Shown here piece after piece: positions 32,197 through 45,242 of a stretch of DNA of 64,000 nt. The stretch lies in the NCBI RefSeq assembly GCF_018991925.1, contig NW_024756914.1:10322488-10386487 (forward strand). Direction: 5' to 3'. Each line of letters opens with the position of its first letter. The first letter of the stretch is position 1. The notes below the pieces were generated by a model that had not been told where the DNA came from, made no database searches, and worked only from the letters and a program-made list of their open reading frames with translations. Source of the stretch: Homarus americanus (Eukaryota; Arthropoda; Malacostraca; Decapoda; Nephropidae). Made by a program: the position numbers and the translations under genes.

Positions 32197-33645
32197 AAAT
32201 GTGACTTGAATGGAGGCACACTATGTGAGAATGGTCTTGGGGGTGACATGCGACACAATCCATTTATTTTTCACACACATTTGCAAGATTGTATAATGTA
32301 AAACTTGTACAGTACAGTAATGACATTATGCATGGTACTGATAACATGATAATAATATAAAAAATGCATAACCTACAGCTCAGGGTCATACACGACCATT
32401 TCCTGTACACTGGAGTCCCGTTAATTTTTTTTATTTTTTTTTCTTTCTTAATGTATGATATTAAAAGATGAGTCCCGAACAAAACCAAATACAGTAGCAT
32501 CTTATTTTTGTGCAATACAATTTTCTTGAAAAGTTTTCCCTTGTCTTGACTCCTCTTCCCTTTATGACCGACTGTACTGTACTGTATATCTACGGTATGT
32601 AATTTTGTTGCTGTAGAAAAACGATTGGTTGATTTAGCTGCCTATTTCCTCCAAATAAGAAAGGCTATCCATTGGTTCCAGTTGTATGGTATATATAAAA
32701 CACTAATTATCTCCTATCCTGTGTCAATGAACAGGTACAGTATTCCAAGACCACAAATAATGAACACAAAGACCCTACAAAAATAAGGTTACCCTGGAAG
32801 GAATATGTAGACAAATCTTACACAACCAACAACTGTAAGTCACAGTACAGTACAGTACAGTCTCTTGGTACAGAGACTTTACTGTACTGTATCATGTATC
32901 CCACTGACAATCCTTGTACTGCAATGTACTGTATTCATCAGGTGGGCTGACATATTGATTTGGCAGAAACAGTTGGATTCGTGCTCCACCTTTGAAGGTG
33001 GAGATAAGCCAAGTGTGGAGCATCCCCATTGGTGAAGTGAGGATGATTTGTATATTAACACATACATGATGACACCCCCCCCCTGTCATCCACTATAAAC
33101 ATAACTTGTTCACTTCATGTTTCTTTTCGTAATGATATCTTTTGTTAAACGACCCACTCCCCTATGCCACTGTATGTAATAAGTCATTTGTCTACTGTAT
33201 ATTTTCAGCTTTTGCCTGTCCTGGGTAAAATGAGGAACAAAAGGGATCCCCCCCCCCTCCAGTAAGAAGCTTAACTTTTGGGCAGCTAGAAGAATAAGGT
33301 AGGTACAGTAGGTAAATGGAAAAAAGAAATGGTGAAAATTCAAGCTGGTTTAATTGCATACAATCTGGATGATACTGTATTCATAACGTTACCATAAGGG
33401 GCGCCCACAATGGTAATCACCCACACCCAAAATTCCTGTACGTACTTGATTAGTCACGGCAACCATTCTGGTGTGGCTAGGCCTGCTGGTATTAACTCCA
33501 TCCACTATATTTTGTAACCATTCACAAGGCCTATGATGTTTGAAAAAGGCCTAGTTATTGGATGGAGAAATAATAGGTGCAACACAGCATGACGAAGATG
33601 ATTCCTAAACTACAGTACTGTATGTCATCTCCATTACCCAAGTAG

Positions 33646-33885
33646 ACTGAATGCCTTAGAACTAACAACCCTTCAGACAAGGCACTACAGGACAAATCTC
33701 ACTGAAACATTAAAAAAAACTGCAAGTGATGAAGAACGTGAACCTGGGACACATCTTTGTGACGGTACGCACCACCAACACGAAAGGACATCACTACTAG
33801 CTCGCCAAGTTCTCATGTAGAACGAACAGAAGGAAATACTTCTTCACAGAAGAGGCCAGTAGACCTAGGGAATGGTCCAAGCAAG
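33646..33885 (+). pseudogene. LINE reverse transcriptase C-terminal remnant
   Basis: RLNALELTTLQTRHYRTNLT (from about 33646) and, one frame on, RTNRRKYFFTEEASRPREWS (about 33820-33880) match the order seen at the C-terminus of the CR1-like copies here (RLKHLNLHSLRRRRVRGDMI ... FRREIGKHWFGNRVVDEWN). Divergence is high and a frameshift separates the two blocks, so this is an old, different subfamily. Confidence 0.45.
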
Positions 33886-34152
33886 GATAAAGAACAGTAC
33901 AGTACAGGGCTTCTATATTGTCCTTGTCAAATTATCAAGAGCAATGAGGGATCTTACACAGGGCACTGGCCTCCTTCCCTCAGTGGGTGGCTATTAGGTA
34001 AATAGGAATTACAGGTGAGCTTTCTCTGAGAAACTCAGCTCAGTATAAGCTGGGTGTGTGAGGCACTGGTAGACTGTGGGTGGTGGTGGGGGTTCAAGTT
34101 GGTAATGGCAGTCATTTCATAGGTACCAGTCAGTAAAGCATAGTACTGTATT

Positions 34153-35345
34153 ATAACAACATAAGAATGGAGGAAACTGCAGCGGGCCTATTGGCCCATA
34201 CTAGGCAGTCCCATTTACATCCAGCCCCTAGTGCTCATATATCCATCCAACCAATGTTTGAAGCTATCCAGCGTATTAGAGTTAATGATGATATTTGGTA
34301 ACTTGTTCCATTCGTCCACTACTCTATTTCCAAACCAATGTTTACCTATTTCGCGCCTAAATCTAAATTTGTCAAATTTAAAACCATTGTTACGAGTTCG
34401 CTCCTCGTTGGATAGTTTGAGTACCTTTGAAATGTCCCCTTTGTTTAGCCTTGACTTCCATTTATACACCTCTATCATATCGCCCCTCACTCTACGTCTC
34501 CTGAGGGAGTGCAAATTAAGATGCTTTAACCTGTCTCTGTACTCAAGGTTCATAATGCCCGGGATTAGTCTTGTCGTTCTCCTCTGAATTCTTTCCAAGG
34601 ATTCTATATCCATTCTGTAATACGGCGACCAGAATTGAACTGCGTAATCCAAGTGAGGTCTCACAAGCGCAAGATATAGTTTTAGGATGACCTCGCTAGT
34701 CTCGTAACTAACACTCCTTTGTATGAACCCAAATACTTTATTAGCTTTGTTTCGAGCAAATACACATTGTTTACTTGGCTGAAGATTCCTACTTATCATT
34801 ACTCCTAAATCTCTCTCGCAGTCGAATTTCTCAATAACATCGCTGTTCATCTGGTATCTGGTTTCCCTGTTTACATCTCCTATACGGAGTAGGTACTTTG
34901 CATTTGTCCACATTGAATTTCATCTGCCATTTTTCAGACCATTCAAAATTTTTTTTTAGATCTTCCTGTAGTTTTGCAGAGTCCTCGTCAGATTTAATTA
35001 CACATCCTATTCTAGTGTCATCAGCAAATTTACTTATGTTGCTGTCTACGCCGATATCTATGTCGTTTATGTATATAATAAATAGTAATGGTCCAAATAC
35101 TGAGCCTTGGGGTACCCCACTAGTGACGTTGCTCCAATCGGCTTTAGTGCCATTAATGCTCACTCGCTGTTTCCTGTCCTGTAACCACGCCCTAATCCAT
35201 TTAAGGATGTCACCTTTGATGCCATGAGCTTCTACCTTTCTAATTAGTCTTTCGTGGGGGACTCTGTCGACGGCTTTACTAGAGTCGAAGTACAAAACAT
35301 CATAGTCGTGCCCCGCGTCCACTAATTCGAAAACTGATGAAAAGA
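34153..35345 (-). mobile_element. CR1-like LINE, 5'-truncated copy A (RT palm to 3' end)
   Basis: The minus-strand frames 35322-34831 and 34913-34215 together cover the reverse transcriptase from the first catalytic Asp block (YFDSSKAVDRVPHERLIRK; the usual DFSxAFD is altered) through TSGVPQGSVFGPLLFIIYIN and SKFADDTRIG (catalytic ADD kept) to the C-terminal ALVRPHLDYAVQFWSPYYRM and HWFGNRVVDEWNKLP, ending in a stop. One 4-bp insertion near 34890 breaks the frame. The 3' UTR ends in TTCTTATGTTG-type units, like the short 3' repeats of CR1 elements rather than poly-A. Upstream RT, endonuclease and ORF1 are absent, as expected for 5' truncation during target-primed reverse transcription. Confidence 0.9.
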
Positions 35346-36738
35346 AGTGTTAATCCTGGCAACTGTATGAGTGAAGCAGTTCTTCCACGGTAATAGCTAA
35401 GTGCAAGGATATGACATATGATAAAATATTAAGTCCTGTTTCTTAATACAATAGGAATAAGTTAACTTTCCTCTTTTAATTACTGACTACTGACCTGCAG
35501 CCCATCTTTCAAAGAAAACTATAATAAAACACCCATAAATTCACTGTGTTTTATAGAGGACTGTTGTAGTTTGTGCAAATGTGTTAAAATGTGGTTATTT
35601 CTTAATTAAACTTAACCTAACCTTAGTAGATATGAAAAACAAGTGGCAGAAGCATTATTAGAAGACTTCACCAAAGAAACCTACCTAACTTCCTCTGCCT
35701 GGGACCCCCAGGTATATTAAACAGAAAGATCTTACTATGATATGGTGTAACTTTACGTTTTTTTGTGGACGTGAGAGCAACCACCGGTACCGAACGGTTC
35801 ATAAGCATACACTGAGCATCAGGCCCGGGCGGCAGTGTGTTTCGAAATACGTCAATATAATCAACTGTTCCTGGGATGAGACGTCACCGCCACATTACCG
35901 TCGAGAAGACAAAGTCGTGTGTGCCTAATTACTCACCAAACGAAGCATTTGTACAAGAAATAATTACCATATCAGAACTTACTGATGAAAATAAAGTAAA
36001 AAAATAAAGAGCAAAACAAATAACTCGGCCACAGGACAAGTGATGATGTGGCTCTCTTGCTCCCCGTGGAGACAAACAGTGAGTCACACTATAACCATAA
36101 CCCCATAATAAATAATCCCTAACTCATAACTCATTTAACTTTTATATTATCAATGTTTTTATCTGAATATCTGGATTCACTTAATTTTTCACAGGAAGAT
36201 GTGTGTGTGTGTTATGATAGTTTAAGGGTCATACAATAATGTTGGAGTTGGACAATAAACACTATTTGTTGATAAGGACAGTATGTGTGAGGATAATTGT
36301 TAATTTAGTTTCTGGGATGAGGTAATGCTGAGGATAACATTCTTGGAGTGGTTATAAAAAAGTATATTGCTGGAAATCACTACACCATTGGTGGTAAGTG
36401 TCTATGCTGTATAATACTGTAGTTCACTTTATTAGGATAAGGGACAAAGATCATAGACCCGTTCAGTCTAAAGCTACCGTCACGTTAGTCAGTGCCTGCC
36501 ACCCACCCATCACCGTAGTCACACTATAAAAACAACTGCTAGCCCAGTCCACAGTCAAAACAAAGCCAGCACTGTGATAAACAGAGGTTAGGGTAAGTTT
36601 AATATGATTAAGTTATGGATACTGTAGTAATGTATATACCATACCCTGTAGGTTAGCCCATGTTATAATATAAATTATTCTTATCTTTGTTAATTATTAA
36701 ATTATTTGGTTTTTAATTTGAAGTTGTTCTTTTATATA
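35346..36738. other. No recognisable genes
   Basis: AT-rich; a TGTGTGTGTG run at about 36201. The ORF at 35737-35928 has no protein-like features that I recognise. Confidence 0.4.
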
Positions 36739-37020
36739 CAGGGGGTCCCCGGGTTACGAACGGGTTCCGTCCCTGAAGGCGTTCGTAAGTCGGATTTGTA
36801 CAAAAGTTGGAACACGTGCTATGTGCATGCTGTGCTTACAAAACAATGTTTAAAATCTCACTATATAATAGCCTAAGTCCTTATATACATCTAAAATCAC
36901 TTAATTTAAGACAAAATACAGTAGTAAATGAAAGTAAAAAAATAAATCATCGGGTAAATAAAATACTGTACGTACTGTAAATTTCAAGTTTAACCCTGTT
37001 TGTAAGTCGGGGATATATTG
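36739..37020. mobile_element. TA-flanked element, family 5 (CCCCGGGTTACGAACGGG)
   Basis: The left end CAGGGGGTCCCCGGGTTACG corresponds, inverted, to CGTTTGTAAGTCGGGGATATATTG at the right; TA at 36737-36738 and 37021-37022. A second GTTCGTAAGTCGG word lies at 36781. 282 bp, no coding content. Confidence 0.8.
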
Positions 37021-37122
37021 TATTGTATTTCTTTTTAATAATTTCAGCTATGAACTAATATTCTATTCTACTCATTGTACAATTTGATGTTATGCGTTAG
37101 AATTGTCATCATGAACAATGTA

Positions 37123-37267
37123 AGACAAAAGTCGTGTCCTGACATTTGGTGACAACATATGCCGAAGGGCTAAACTCTTGGTGCCGCTCTGCCTTGTGGT
37201 AGGGCTCTCATAATGTTTCACCAGTTATAATTAATCTTCGGACAAAACCGTGACACGACTTTTGTCT
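37123..37267. mobile_element. Small MITE with 16-bp perfect inverted repeats
   Basis: AGACAAAAGTCGTGTC (37123-37138) and GACACGACTTTTGTCT (37252-37267) are perfect complements enclosing 113 bp of unrelated sequence. No obvious target duplication. Confidence 0.8.
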
Positions 37268-38249
37268 TTGATTGTACAGTCACTCAAAAAATTATCTATA
37301 CAAAAATGGTGTTGAGAAAATATGACAACGGGCAAAGGATTTTGACAACCCTACCAAGACAACAGGAGTCACAGTGTTCATTCTGATATCCCCCACCCCC
37401 AGTAGATAGCATTTTAGTAACAGTACGGTATACACAGTATATTCTGAACAATGTTGTATTAAAAAATAATTTCTTCCTGCCTAACTTGCTCTAGTAATTA
37501 AACAGTATTGCCTCTTATGAGACCAAGAAATTTGTTGCCCCATATTTAATGTTTCTGGCAGACCATAAGATACTGTACTGTTGCTATTGTTGTGTTATTT
37601 ACCATCAGAGATCAAGCAAGTGTTGCATGATAAATTCTTGATTAATATTGATTATCCACACAAGACTACACAAACAATTGACATTTCTATGACCTCTAGT
37701 TACTGTACTTGGTAATCACACACTCCATAGTACTGTATGTTGGTCTTTTCTGTATTCCTCCAGTACTGTACCCACTCAGTACCACTGGTGATAAGCATCA
37801 AGACACACACCTGGTAATAAGCCTTAATTACGTACCACTGGTGATATGCATGAGAATGATGTCCGTAAGATAACTGAACAGTATTTTTCAGGAGCCACTA
37901 AGCTTGCCCCAGCTCTCACTTGGTTCGGCCATGTTAACGTGTTAGTGTTCACGGTTTTAAGTCTTTTTCAGGTTCAATAAAAATTTCACTGGCAATAAGC
38001 ATGATAATAGTGGTGACAGGCTTGGTAAACACCTGAGTGGTAGGAGCAGTAAAGGGAGCATTAAGTCACCCAGTGCTAATGAGGACGGGATATATGTACA
38101 CCTTATCTGCCCAAGCTTATTTCACCCAAGGATGAACCACCCTAACACTAGGCTAATTTAACATAACTCTCCAGGAGGTATCATTAAGTTAGGTTACATT
38201 GGTGAATTTTCGGGCAAAATTAGGAGAGAAGTCTTGCAGGTGATCTGTG

Positions 38250-38719
38250 TTTGGGGACAGGATAGACACTTGTTGGTGATGGGGACAGGAAGGACACTTG
38301 GTGATGGGGACAGGATGGACACTTGGTGATGGGGACAGGAAGGACACGTGTTGGTGATGGGGACAGGAAGGACACTTGTTGGTGATGGGGACAGGATGGA
38401 CACTTGGTGATGGGGACACACTTGGTGATGGGGACAGGAAGGACACTTGGTGATGGGGACAGGAAGGACACTGGGGGACAGGAAGGACACTTGTTGGTAA
38501 TGGGGACAGGATGGACACTTGGTGATGGGGACAGGAAGGACACTTGGTGATGGGGACAGGATGGACACTTGGTGATGGGGACAGGATGGACACTTGGTGA
38601 TGGGGACAGTATACACACTGTTGGTGATGGGGACAGTATACACACTGTTGGTGATGGGGACAGTATACACACTGTTGGTGATGGGGACAGGATAGACACT
38701 GTTGGTGATGGGGGACAGG
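38250..38719. repeat. 25-bp minisatellite (GGTGATGGGGACAGGAAGGA type)
   Basis: About 18 units of GGTGATGGGGACAGGA(A/T)GGACACTT, some with an extra GTT (28 bp). The last four units toward 38700 form a subtype with GTATACACACTG. Open frames across it are by-products of the repeat. Confidence 0.95.
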
Positions 38720-40606
38720 ATAGCCTATGTAAGTGATGGGACCAACAATGAAACAAACTCTCTCGCAAGCTGTACACTCTGATTATCAAAACCTCCACAC
38801 CACTCAAAATTTTGCAGGTTTATTTCAACAATATCCAGTGTCCAACAATCGACCATTACTGTACTATCAAGAGAGGATGGCATCATGGCTCTATACATAA
38901 ATTACCTACAGTCACCTTTGAATTAAGATGCACCAAAACTATCAAGTAACAATACAAAAGAGGTAGCTGAGATAGCTATCAAAAATCCATACCACTCAAT
39001 TTTTTCAATGTTAAGTTTAGAATTGTGGTAGGAGTCATGGGGGGGGGCCAGGATGTTACTAACTTTATAGTAAACACTAGTACAGTAGTGAGGAGGACAG
39101 GGAAAGGTGCTGGGCAAAACCTAACATAAACACCACTAATGGAGACAGGATAAACACTACAGGTACAATGGTAATGTAGCCAGGGAGGTCATCCGTGTAC
39201 CAGGATTAGTGACCTACAGTATGTCAGGTGCAGGCAATTTACCGCCTCTAGTCATTTGGTCAAGTTGTCAACATTTCAAAGGAAACGATATGCTAAAGGG
39301 CAGTACAGTAGGAGCGAGGTGACGGGGGTTATGACCTCGCATGTTACCGCCACTGACACCAAATTATAGTAGCTGGGAGCGAGTGGTAGTTAAGGTAGGT
39401 GCTCACAGGTGCCACACACCCTGCATGTGTGAGGTAAGGTGACAACAATAATGACCACATGACAACGATTACCCTACCGCTACTGACACCATTTGGACAG
39501 ACAAGTGATCTGTGAGTTTATACACACAATATATTTGAATGCTTTAAGATGTGTATTTTCCCATTAAAATGAAAACGAGCAAGCAAAGTCATCAAAAAAT
39601 TTGTCAGAGCAAGTAAATTTCAAGTCACTTATATACCCAGGACAAGTATATAATCATTGCACATAATGGGCACAGCCTGGGATAAACTACTGTACTGGTA
39701 ATGGAGACAGGATAAAAAGGGCTCATACGGCCAATTGGTTGTATGACTTAACTACATAGTGTACTGTAGGACATTTCACCCACCATAGAACACAAAATTC
39801 TTTCTTACCGAACAAAACTGACAAAGCGTTCCAGCAATGCATTATATTGTGGCAATAGCAGACAACTTTTTGCTTCACAGATAATAAAACAGTTTCAGGT
39901 TATGTTAGGATAAGGTGGTTAATTTGGCCAATAATTTTTCATTTAACATTGCAGTATCTGAGGGGTCCTTCTGAAACTGTACAGTGTATATGAATTGGTG
40001 CCAAACTCTGTGTTCTGTTGATGGTTCACCACAGTTCAGGAATCACGTTGCATTCTAGGCTCTACGTAGCTGTTCTATCAATCTGTCCCAACTGTTTTTG
40101 ACATTGTGTCCAACAAGATGAATGTTCAAGAATTTTTATTTGACCACAATTTTCTACATGCTCCTGTGTTAGACGAGCTAAGACCGTTACCCGAACCCAG
40201 GAGAATTTACGAAACTTATCACACTAAACATATTGCTCATGCACTTTTTGTTGTTACCATGACATAAGGAAGCAGTAATGATCTATAGTGATAATGCAAT
40301 AGGTAGTTAAGGCATGCAACTCATCTGAGCTACTCCTCAAATAACTATACTGTATATGTAAAGCAAGGAGCCGGGGGTAAAAGAATTGCTGAGGGCCAGA
40401 GAAATTTCTTTTGAAATGTCGTAGACAGAGAAAAGATAAAACCCTTGGTGTGGAGGAGAGGACAGATGCTGCTGGCCATGAGAAAAGGGTAAATAAAGTA
40501 ACTGATAAGGACAGGATAAATACTGCAGGTGATGTAGACATGTTGGTTTTGGTGATAGGAGCAGGATAGATGATGTTGTTGAGAACATGATAGATAATGT
40601 AGTGAT

Positions 40607-41040
40607 GGAAAAAACACCTGATGATGGGAGACCAGATGAAACACCTGATGATGGGAGACCAGATGAAACACCTGATGATGGGAGACCAGATGAAACACCT
40701 GATGATGGGAGACCAGATGAAACACCTGATGATGGGAGACAGATGAAACACCTGATGATGGGAGACCAGATGAAACACCTGATGATGGGAGACCAGATGA
40801 AACACCTGATGATGGGAGACCAGATGAAACACCTGATGATGGGAGACCAGATGAAACACCTGATGATGGGAGACCAGATGAAACACCTGATGATGGGAGA
40901 CAGATGAAACACCTGATGATGGGAGACCAGATGAAACACCTGATGATGGGAGACCAGATGAAACACCTGATGATGGGAGACAGATGAAACACCTGATGAT
41001 GGGAGACCAGATGTAACACCTGATGATGGGAGACCAGATA
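40607..41040. repeat. 27-bp minisatellite (GATGATGGGAGACCAGATGA type)
   Basis: About 16 units of GATGATGGGAGACCAGATGAAACACCT; three units lack one C (AGACAGATG), which switches the apparent reading frame, so it is not a coding repeat. Flanking sequence holds degenerate single units (40505-40606 and 41030-41070). Confidence 0.95.
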
Positions 41041-41070
41041 AAACATGTAACGATGCTGATAAAACCACTT

Positions 41071-42771
41071 CTGTTAATGATAGGTTCACACTAATTAACA
41101 TGTGAACAGGTAATAAAATCATTGGTGACCGAGGCACATACGATACAAGAAAAATTTAGAGCAAAGCATTTATTATGTAATGATGAATAAACTGCAAGCA
41201 CTGCATTGTCCTTTAACAATTCCTTTGCATAATGTTGGTCATATGTTGTAAAATTATCCTTTTGGTCATCCACCTATTTGGAAGTTGTTCAAAACATCAA
41301 AAAACAATTTCTACCTAACTTAACTTAAAATCTGCTGGATGACCAAAGGATAATAATACCCACAGTTTGATGTAATAGTGATCATGTTACTTGCAAGGTA
41401 ATTAACGTGAGTACTGTTAAACCTTCGTAAGTTTGACAGTACTACCATCATTGTTATTTGAATACAGTATTGTGTACTGATTAATGTTGGTTGGCGATAT
41501 GAATATTGTTGGGAGTTTATAACTGAAAATATAAACAGTAATCATGGGGGAACGCATCGCAACACCTTGGACACTGTTGCTTGCACCATATGCTATTATC
41601 TATGGTAAATTGTTATATGGTTTGCTTAAGAATAGTTTGGATTAGTTTAAATTGCTTTAAGTTTCTTGTGATAAATGGATAAGTTTAAGAAAGTTACTCG
41701 TAGGTTAGTCAAATGTGTACAGTACAGTAGTGGACTCAAATATTTTGCCCTGACTACTAACATTCCCAATACTAACACTAATATCGTTATGGTGCAAATA
41801 ATACACTAGTGATGAATGTTTTTTTGTGTTTTATAACTCTTCAAAGATGTTGGCGAGAAACACTCACAGTTCCTTACGTTACAAAACTGTATTATAGCAA
41901 GTATATGAAAGGGATGGTTATATATACTGTACATTGAACACAATACTACACATCGACTCAGCTGGAGGACTCAGAACAAAACTACAGCATAAACAAGATG
42001 AGACTGAGCCCAACCATCCGTCCATCCCAGAGTTAACTCCCTTTTTCATACTGGTAATGCTAGGTACACACGTAGTCCTGTTGGTGAGTTGGTATACTTA
42101 GAAATCATATAAGTTTAAAGGAGGAAGAGAAGATAGAAGTCATCGGCCTACGTTGATGATGGCTCCCGTCTGTCTGCTGCCGAATGACGAGTTTGTCTCG
42201 ACCGTCCGTCCCCAAAACACTCACTGCTTAACACCACATTTTCCACCACTCCTGCTTTGTTTAGCCACTTTTTTATACACTGACTACATCCGTGGTTCAC
42301 TACAGATTTACTTCTGCTATGATAGGGAGATATAAAGCCTATTGTGCTTACTTTTCGCCATTAAAACAGTCTATGGCTGGGCGACGTGGTACTCGGCAGC
42401 CATTCCGCGGGTAACACTGAAGGGGCCGCTAGCCTCGACCCGGGACCCCATTAATGATCGCGATCACACTACCCCCATCACCAGTTTTTAGCCCTTCTAT
42501 CTATAAAACCTCATAAAATAAAAAAATAGAGTATCATCAGAATGTATGCAATATCTCAGGGCATCATTCGTCGTGTAATTTCGAATAACGCTAAATTAAA
42601 CCTTACTCCAAAACGCAAATATAAGTTGCAGTAAAAACGTGTGGCGTTGGATGGCCGACTTGCCAGAAGTCTTCATTTTAAAGCATTCTATTTTGGCGAC
42701 ACATATTTAAAACTACATACCAGTTCTACTTTCTGGTAGAGTATACGGTAATTATTAAAGTGTGTTGGTGA
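41071..42771. other. No recognisable genes
   Basis: AT-rich; a short CpG-containing patch at 42375-42470 (GCCATTCCGCGGG, CCGCTAGCCTCGACCC). Nothing else supported. Confidence 0.4.
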
Positions 42772-42921
42772 ATGGGGGTAACAAGGAAAATAAGCATGGT
42801 GGATAAGAATGTGAAGGTGGTGCGGGTGGTGACACAGGCCAAGTTTGGCTCGCCTGTCGGGCTCGTGGCGTCCAACATACGTACACACACACACACACAC
42901 ACTCGCCGATTTGCTACGTAG
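42772..42921 (+). CDS. Possible short exon or ORF, 49 codons
   Basis: An ORF opens after an in-frame TGA at 42769 with ATG at 42772 and a second ATG at 42796 (AAGCATGG context). The middle reads MVDKNVKVVRVVTQAKFGSP, then VGLVASNIR, with mostly G or C at third positions, unlike the AT-rich surroundings. It then enters a (CA)n run (THTHTHTH) and stops at 42919. A first coding exon spliced before the CA run is conceivable, but no good donor was found. I do not recognise the product; a distant likeness to the short motif of PDZ-LIM proteins is too weak to use. Confidence 0.25.
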   Translation: MGVTRKISMVDKNVKVVRVVTQAKFGSPVGLVASNIRTHTHTHTRRFAT

Positions 42922-43559
42922 CTCAGCTCAGCTCACAACTGCCTCAAGAAACTGGCAACTGTCGACCGCCCGGTGCACACATTCCTTAATCCTATCTCCT
43001 CTCCTACTCATTAAATAGATCTCCTAAACTCGCTCATCAAACCATTCAACTATCACCTGTCCACTCTAGTGCCACTTAGTTCCCAATTCTGTAAAGGTAC
43101 TGAGGTCGCAGCTAAAACAATAAAGCAACATGTGAATTGACATTTCAGCAAAAATGTTTAGAATAGTAGAATTGTAGATTACATTAAACGTTCGAAGCAG
43201 AGGTGAGAGGCTGAGATCAGTGGTAATGAGAAATAGGCACAGTATCTCGCTTGTAATTTTGTTAAAACTAGAATATATCTACTGCTATATTTGTCTACTG
43301 TTCTACTCACTACAACAATATAAGAAAGTAGAGTATACCATGTTTAGAACGGTGCTGATACAAACTGACGGTGAATGTTCAGGAATGTTAAAATCTCGAA
43401 TGATCCTGGATAGCAACAGTCGTACTTCTTCTTTGACCCTTATTGATTCCATATGTGCGAGTTGCGACTTAAATTATTAGAATATGGCTGGATTAAGTTA
43501 CGTAACACAATCTATGATGAAATACAGGGTAACAAGAAGGAACCATAAAGACAGATTTC

Positions 43560-43740
43560 AGGAGAACTATTTGTGGAATAGATGGTGAGGTGGGGGTGGC
43601 GAGGTGTTGGGCCGCACCCGTGCACGAGTGTTGCACGGCGGTGGTGGCAGCGGATGCTCGCATCACCCGCGCCGCACCACAGGTGCAACGCCGCCCCCAA
43701 CACCGCCCCTCCCGACTACACTGTACACCGCACCACACTC
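43560..43740. promoter_or_regulatory. CpG- and GC-rich island, possible promoter
   Basis: About 180 bp with many CpG steps (GCCGCACCCGTGCACGAG, CACGGCGG, CCCGCGCCGCACC, CAACGCCGCCCCC) in an AT-rich setting. The two halves are partly complementary (GGTGTTGGGC vs GCCCCCAACACC). No adjacent exon is evident on either strand; promoter assignment is inference from composition. Confidence 0.3.
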
Positions 43741-44668
43741 CCCTAATCCCTATAAACTTTTAACTTTTTTATGAATCCAGAGTCACGAGCAAGAGATGCT
43801 GGAGAACCTGTGTTCAACCAACTGGGCAACCAAATATAAATAAAACAACTAAACCTCTGGTAAGCCGCAGGTTAAGATGGATATACTTTCTGCCTAACCA
43901 AAATGTTTGAAAGGGTAAGAACATTTTAATATATTACAGGTGATTAACGGAACACTTTAAAGCTTATTGTGGTGCATAAAGATATACCACGAACGTCAAA
44001 CTACCTTAAGTTAAACATTTAAAAGGAAGTTATTTTGCCCATGTCCGTACACTGGAGGCCAGATTAGGGGAGCTGCGCCAAGGTGATGTTCACTACATAT
44101 TTGTTTTCTTTGTATACATTATAAATCATGAAGTTTTTAATATTGATAATATCAGTAGACAAAAATATATATACATATAAACTGTATATGGGAGAGACTT
44201 ATGACTAAAAGCAAACATAAGAGATCTTCCAATGTAGGTTAATGAAACTTATTACGTAATTAGCGATACGTTTGTTTTAGTCTGGTTTTATTAGTTGTCT
44301 GATTTTAAAATATGATAAAATGGTCACAGATATTTATGAGATGACAATCAAATAAATCCGGATTCCAGTTATAATTGGCTAGAAGGTCCTCCAGACTCCA
44401 GAGGGATGGATGGAATCTATTTTGTAAGTTGTGTTGCGTAACATCTCGCCTCACACTTACGAGCCGAGGACAAACAAGTGGAGTTTCTGCTAGAGCAAAT
44501 AACTAGGTAAAATTTCTTCATCCCTAAAGCAATTTATTTTTCTTATGGTTAATAAAAGAAACGTGTAATTTTACTATTAAATACTATACTTCCGGTTTGA
44601 TTTACCCCAAAGCTTAAGGGGAAAACTTAAATGAAAATTATCATGAAACGGAACAGAATGATAATTTT

Positions 44669-44670
<2 letters not shown>

Positions 44671-44712
<42 letters not shown>
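44671..44712. repeat. (TG)n microsatellite
   Basis: About 20 uninterrupted TG units. Confidence 0.97.
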
Positions 44713-44715
<3 letters not shown>

Positions 44716-45242
44716 CATAGCTTGAATGAGAAAGTTGTGCCTTTATTGGTTTCGGTTCCATTTTCCGGCGGTTCATTGGCCGGAAGATGTAACCTAGCCT
44801 AACCTTACCAGTCAACCATCATAGTCTACAGTACTGTATATAATTCTAGGTTTTATTTACTAAAGTGTCGCAGAACAACTTTAATTTTCAATGATAAATA
44901 CTGTAAAAGGAGATAAAATAGTTGGGGGTAAAAAAATATTAATAATACTTGCCTTTTGACTGCCATGTTCTTATGGGTATTTCTTAATATTCAGACGTTA
45001 TGGATATACTGTACAAGATTTTTTGGTGCACCAGCAACTCTACTGTATTATACACCGAAGGGAAAAAATAATTTGTGTAATAGACCGTTATTATCTACGA
45101 AACCTCATACTGAGAAATACTAACTCATGGCATTGTTACACCAGCAGCTTGTATCTGTGACTAAGGAAATTTGATACCTTTGCAAGAGCACATAAGTAAG
45201 ATATACAGGAATATTTTCTTACACGGACTGTGATGTTTTTTG

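Noticed and set aside
38189..38807. Three overlapping minus-strand frames rich in CPSCPHHQ-like repeats
   Set aside because: Frame-shifted readings of the 25-bp minisatellite, with no non-repeat protein segment.
40587..40907. Long open frames (106-266 codons) over the 40.6-41.0 kb repeat on both strands
   Set aside because: They are by-products of a 27-bp array; single-base losses in some units switch frames, and the products are pure repeat on every frame.
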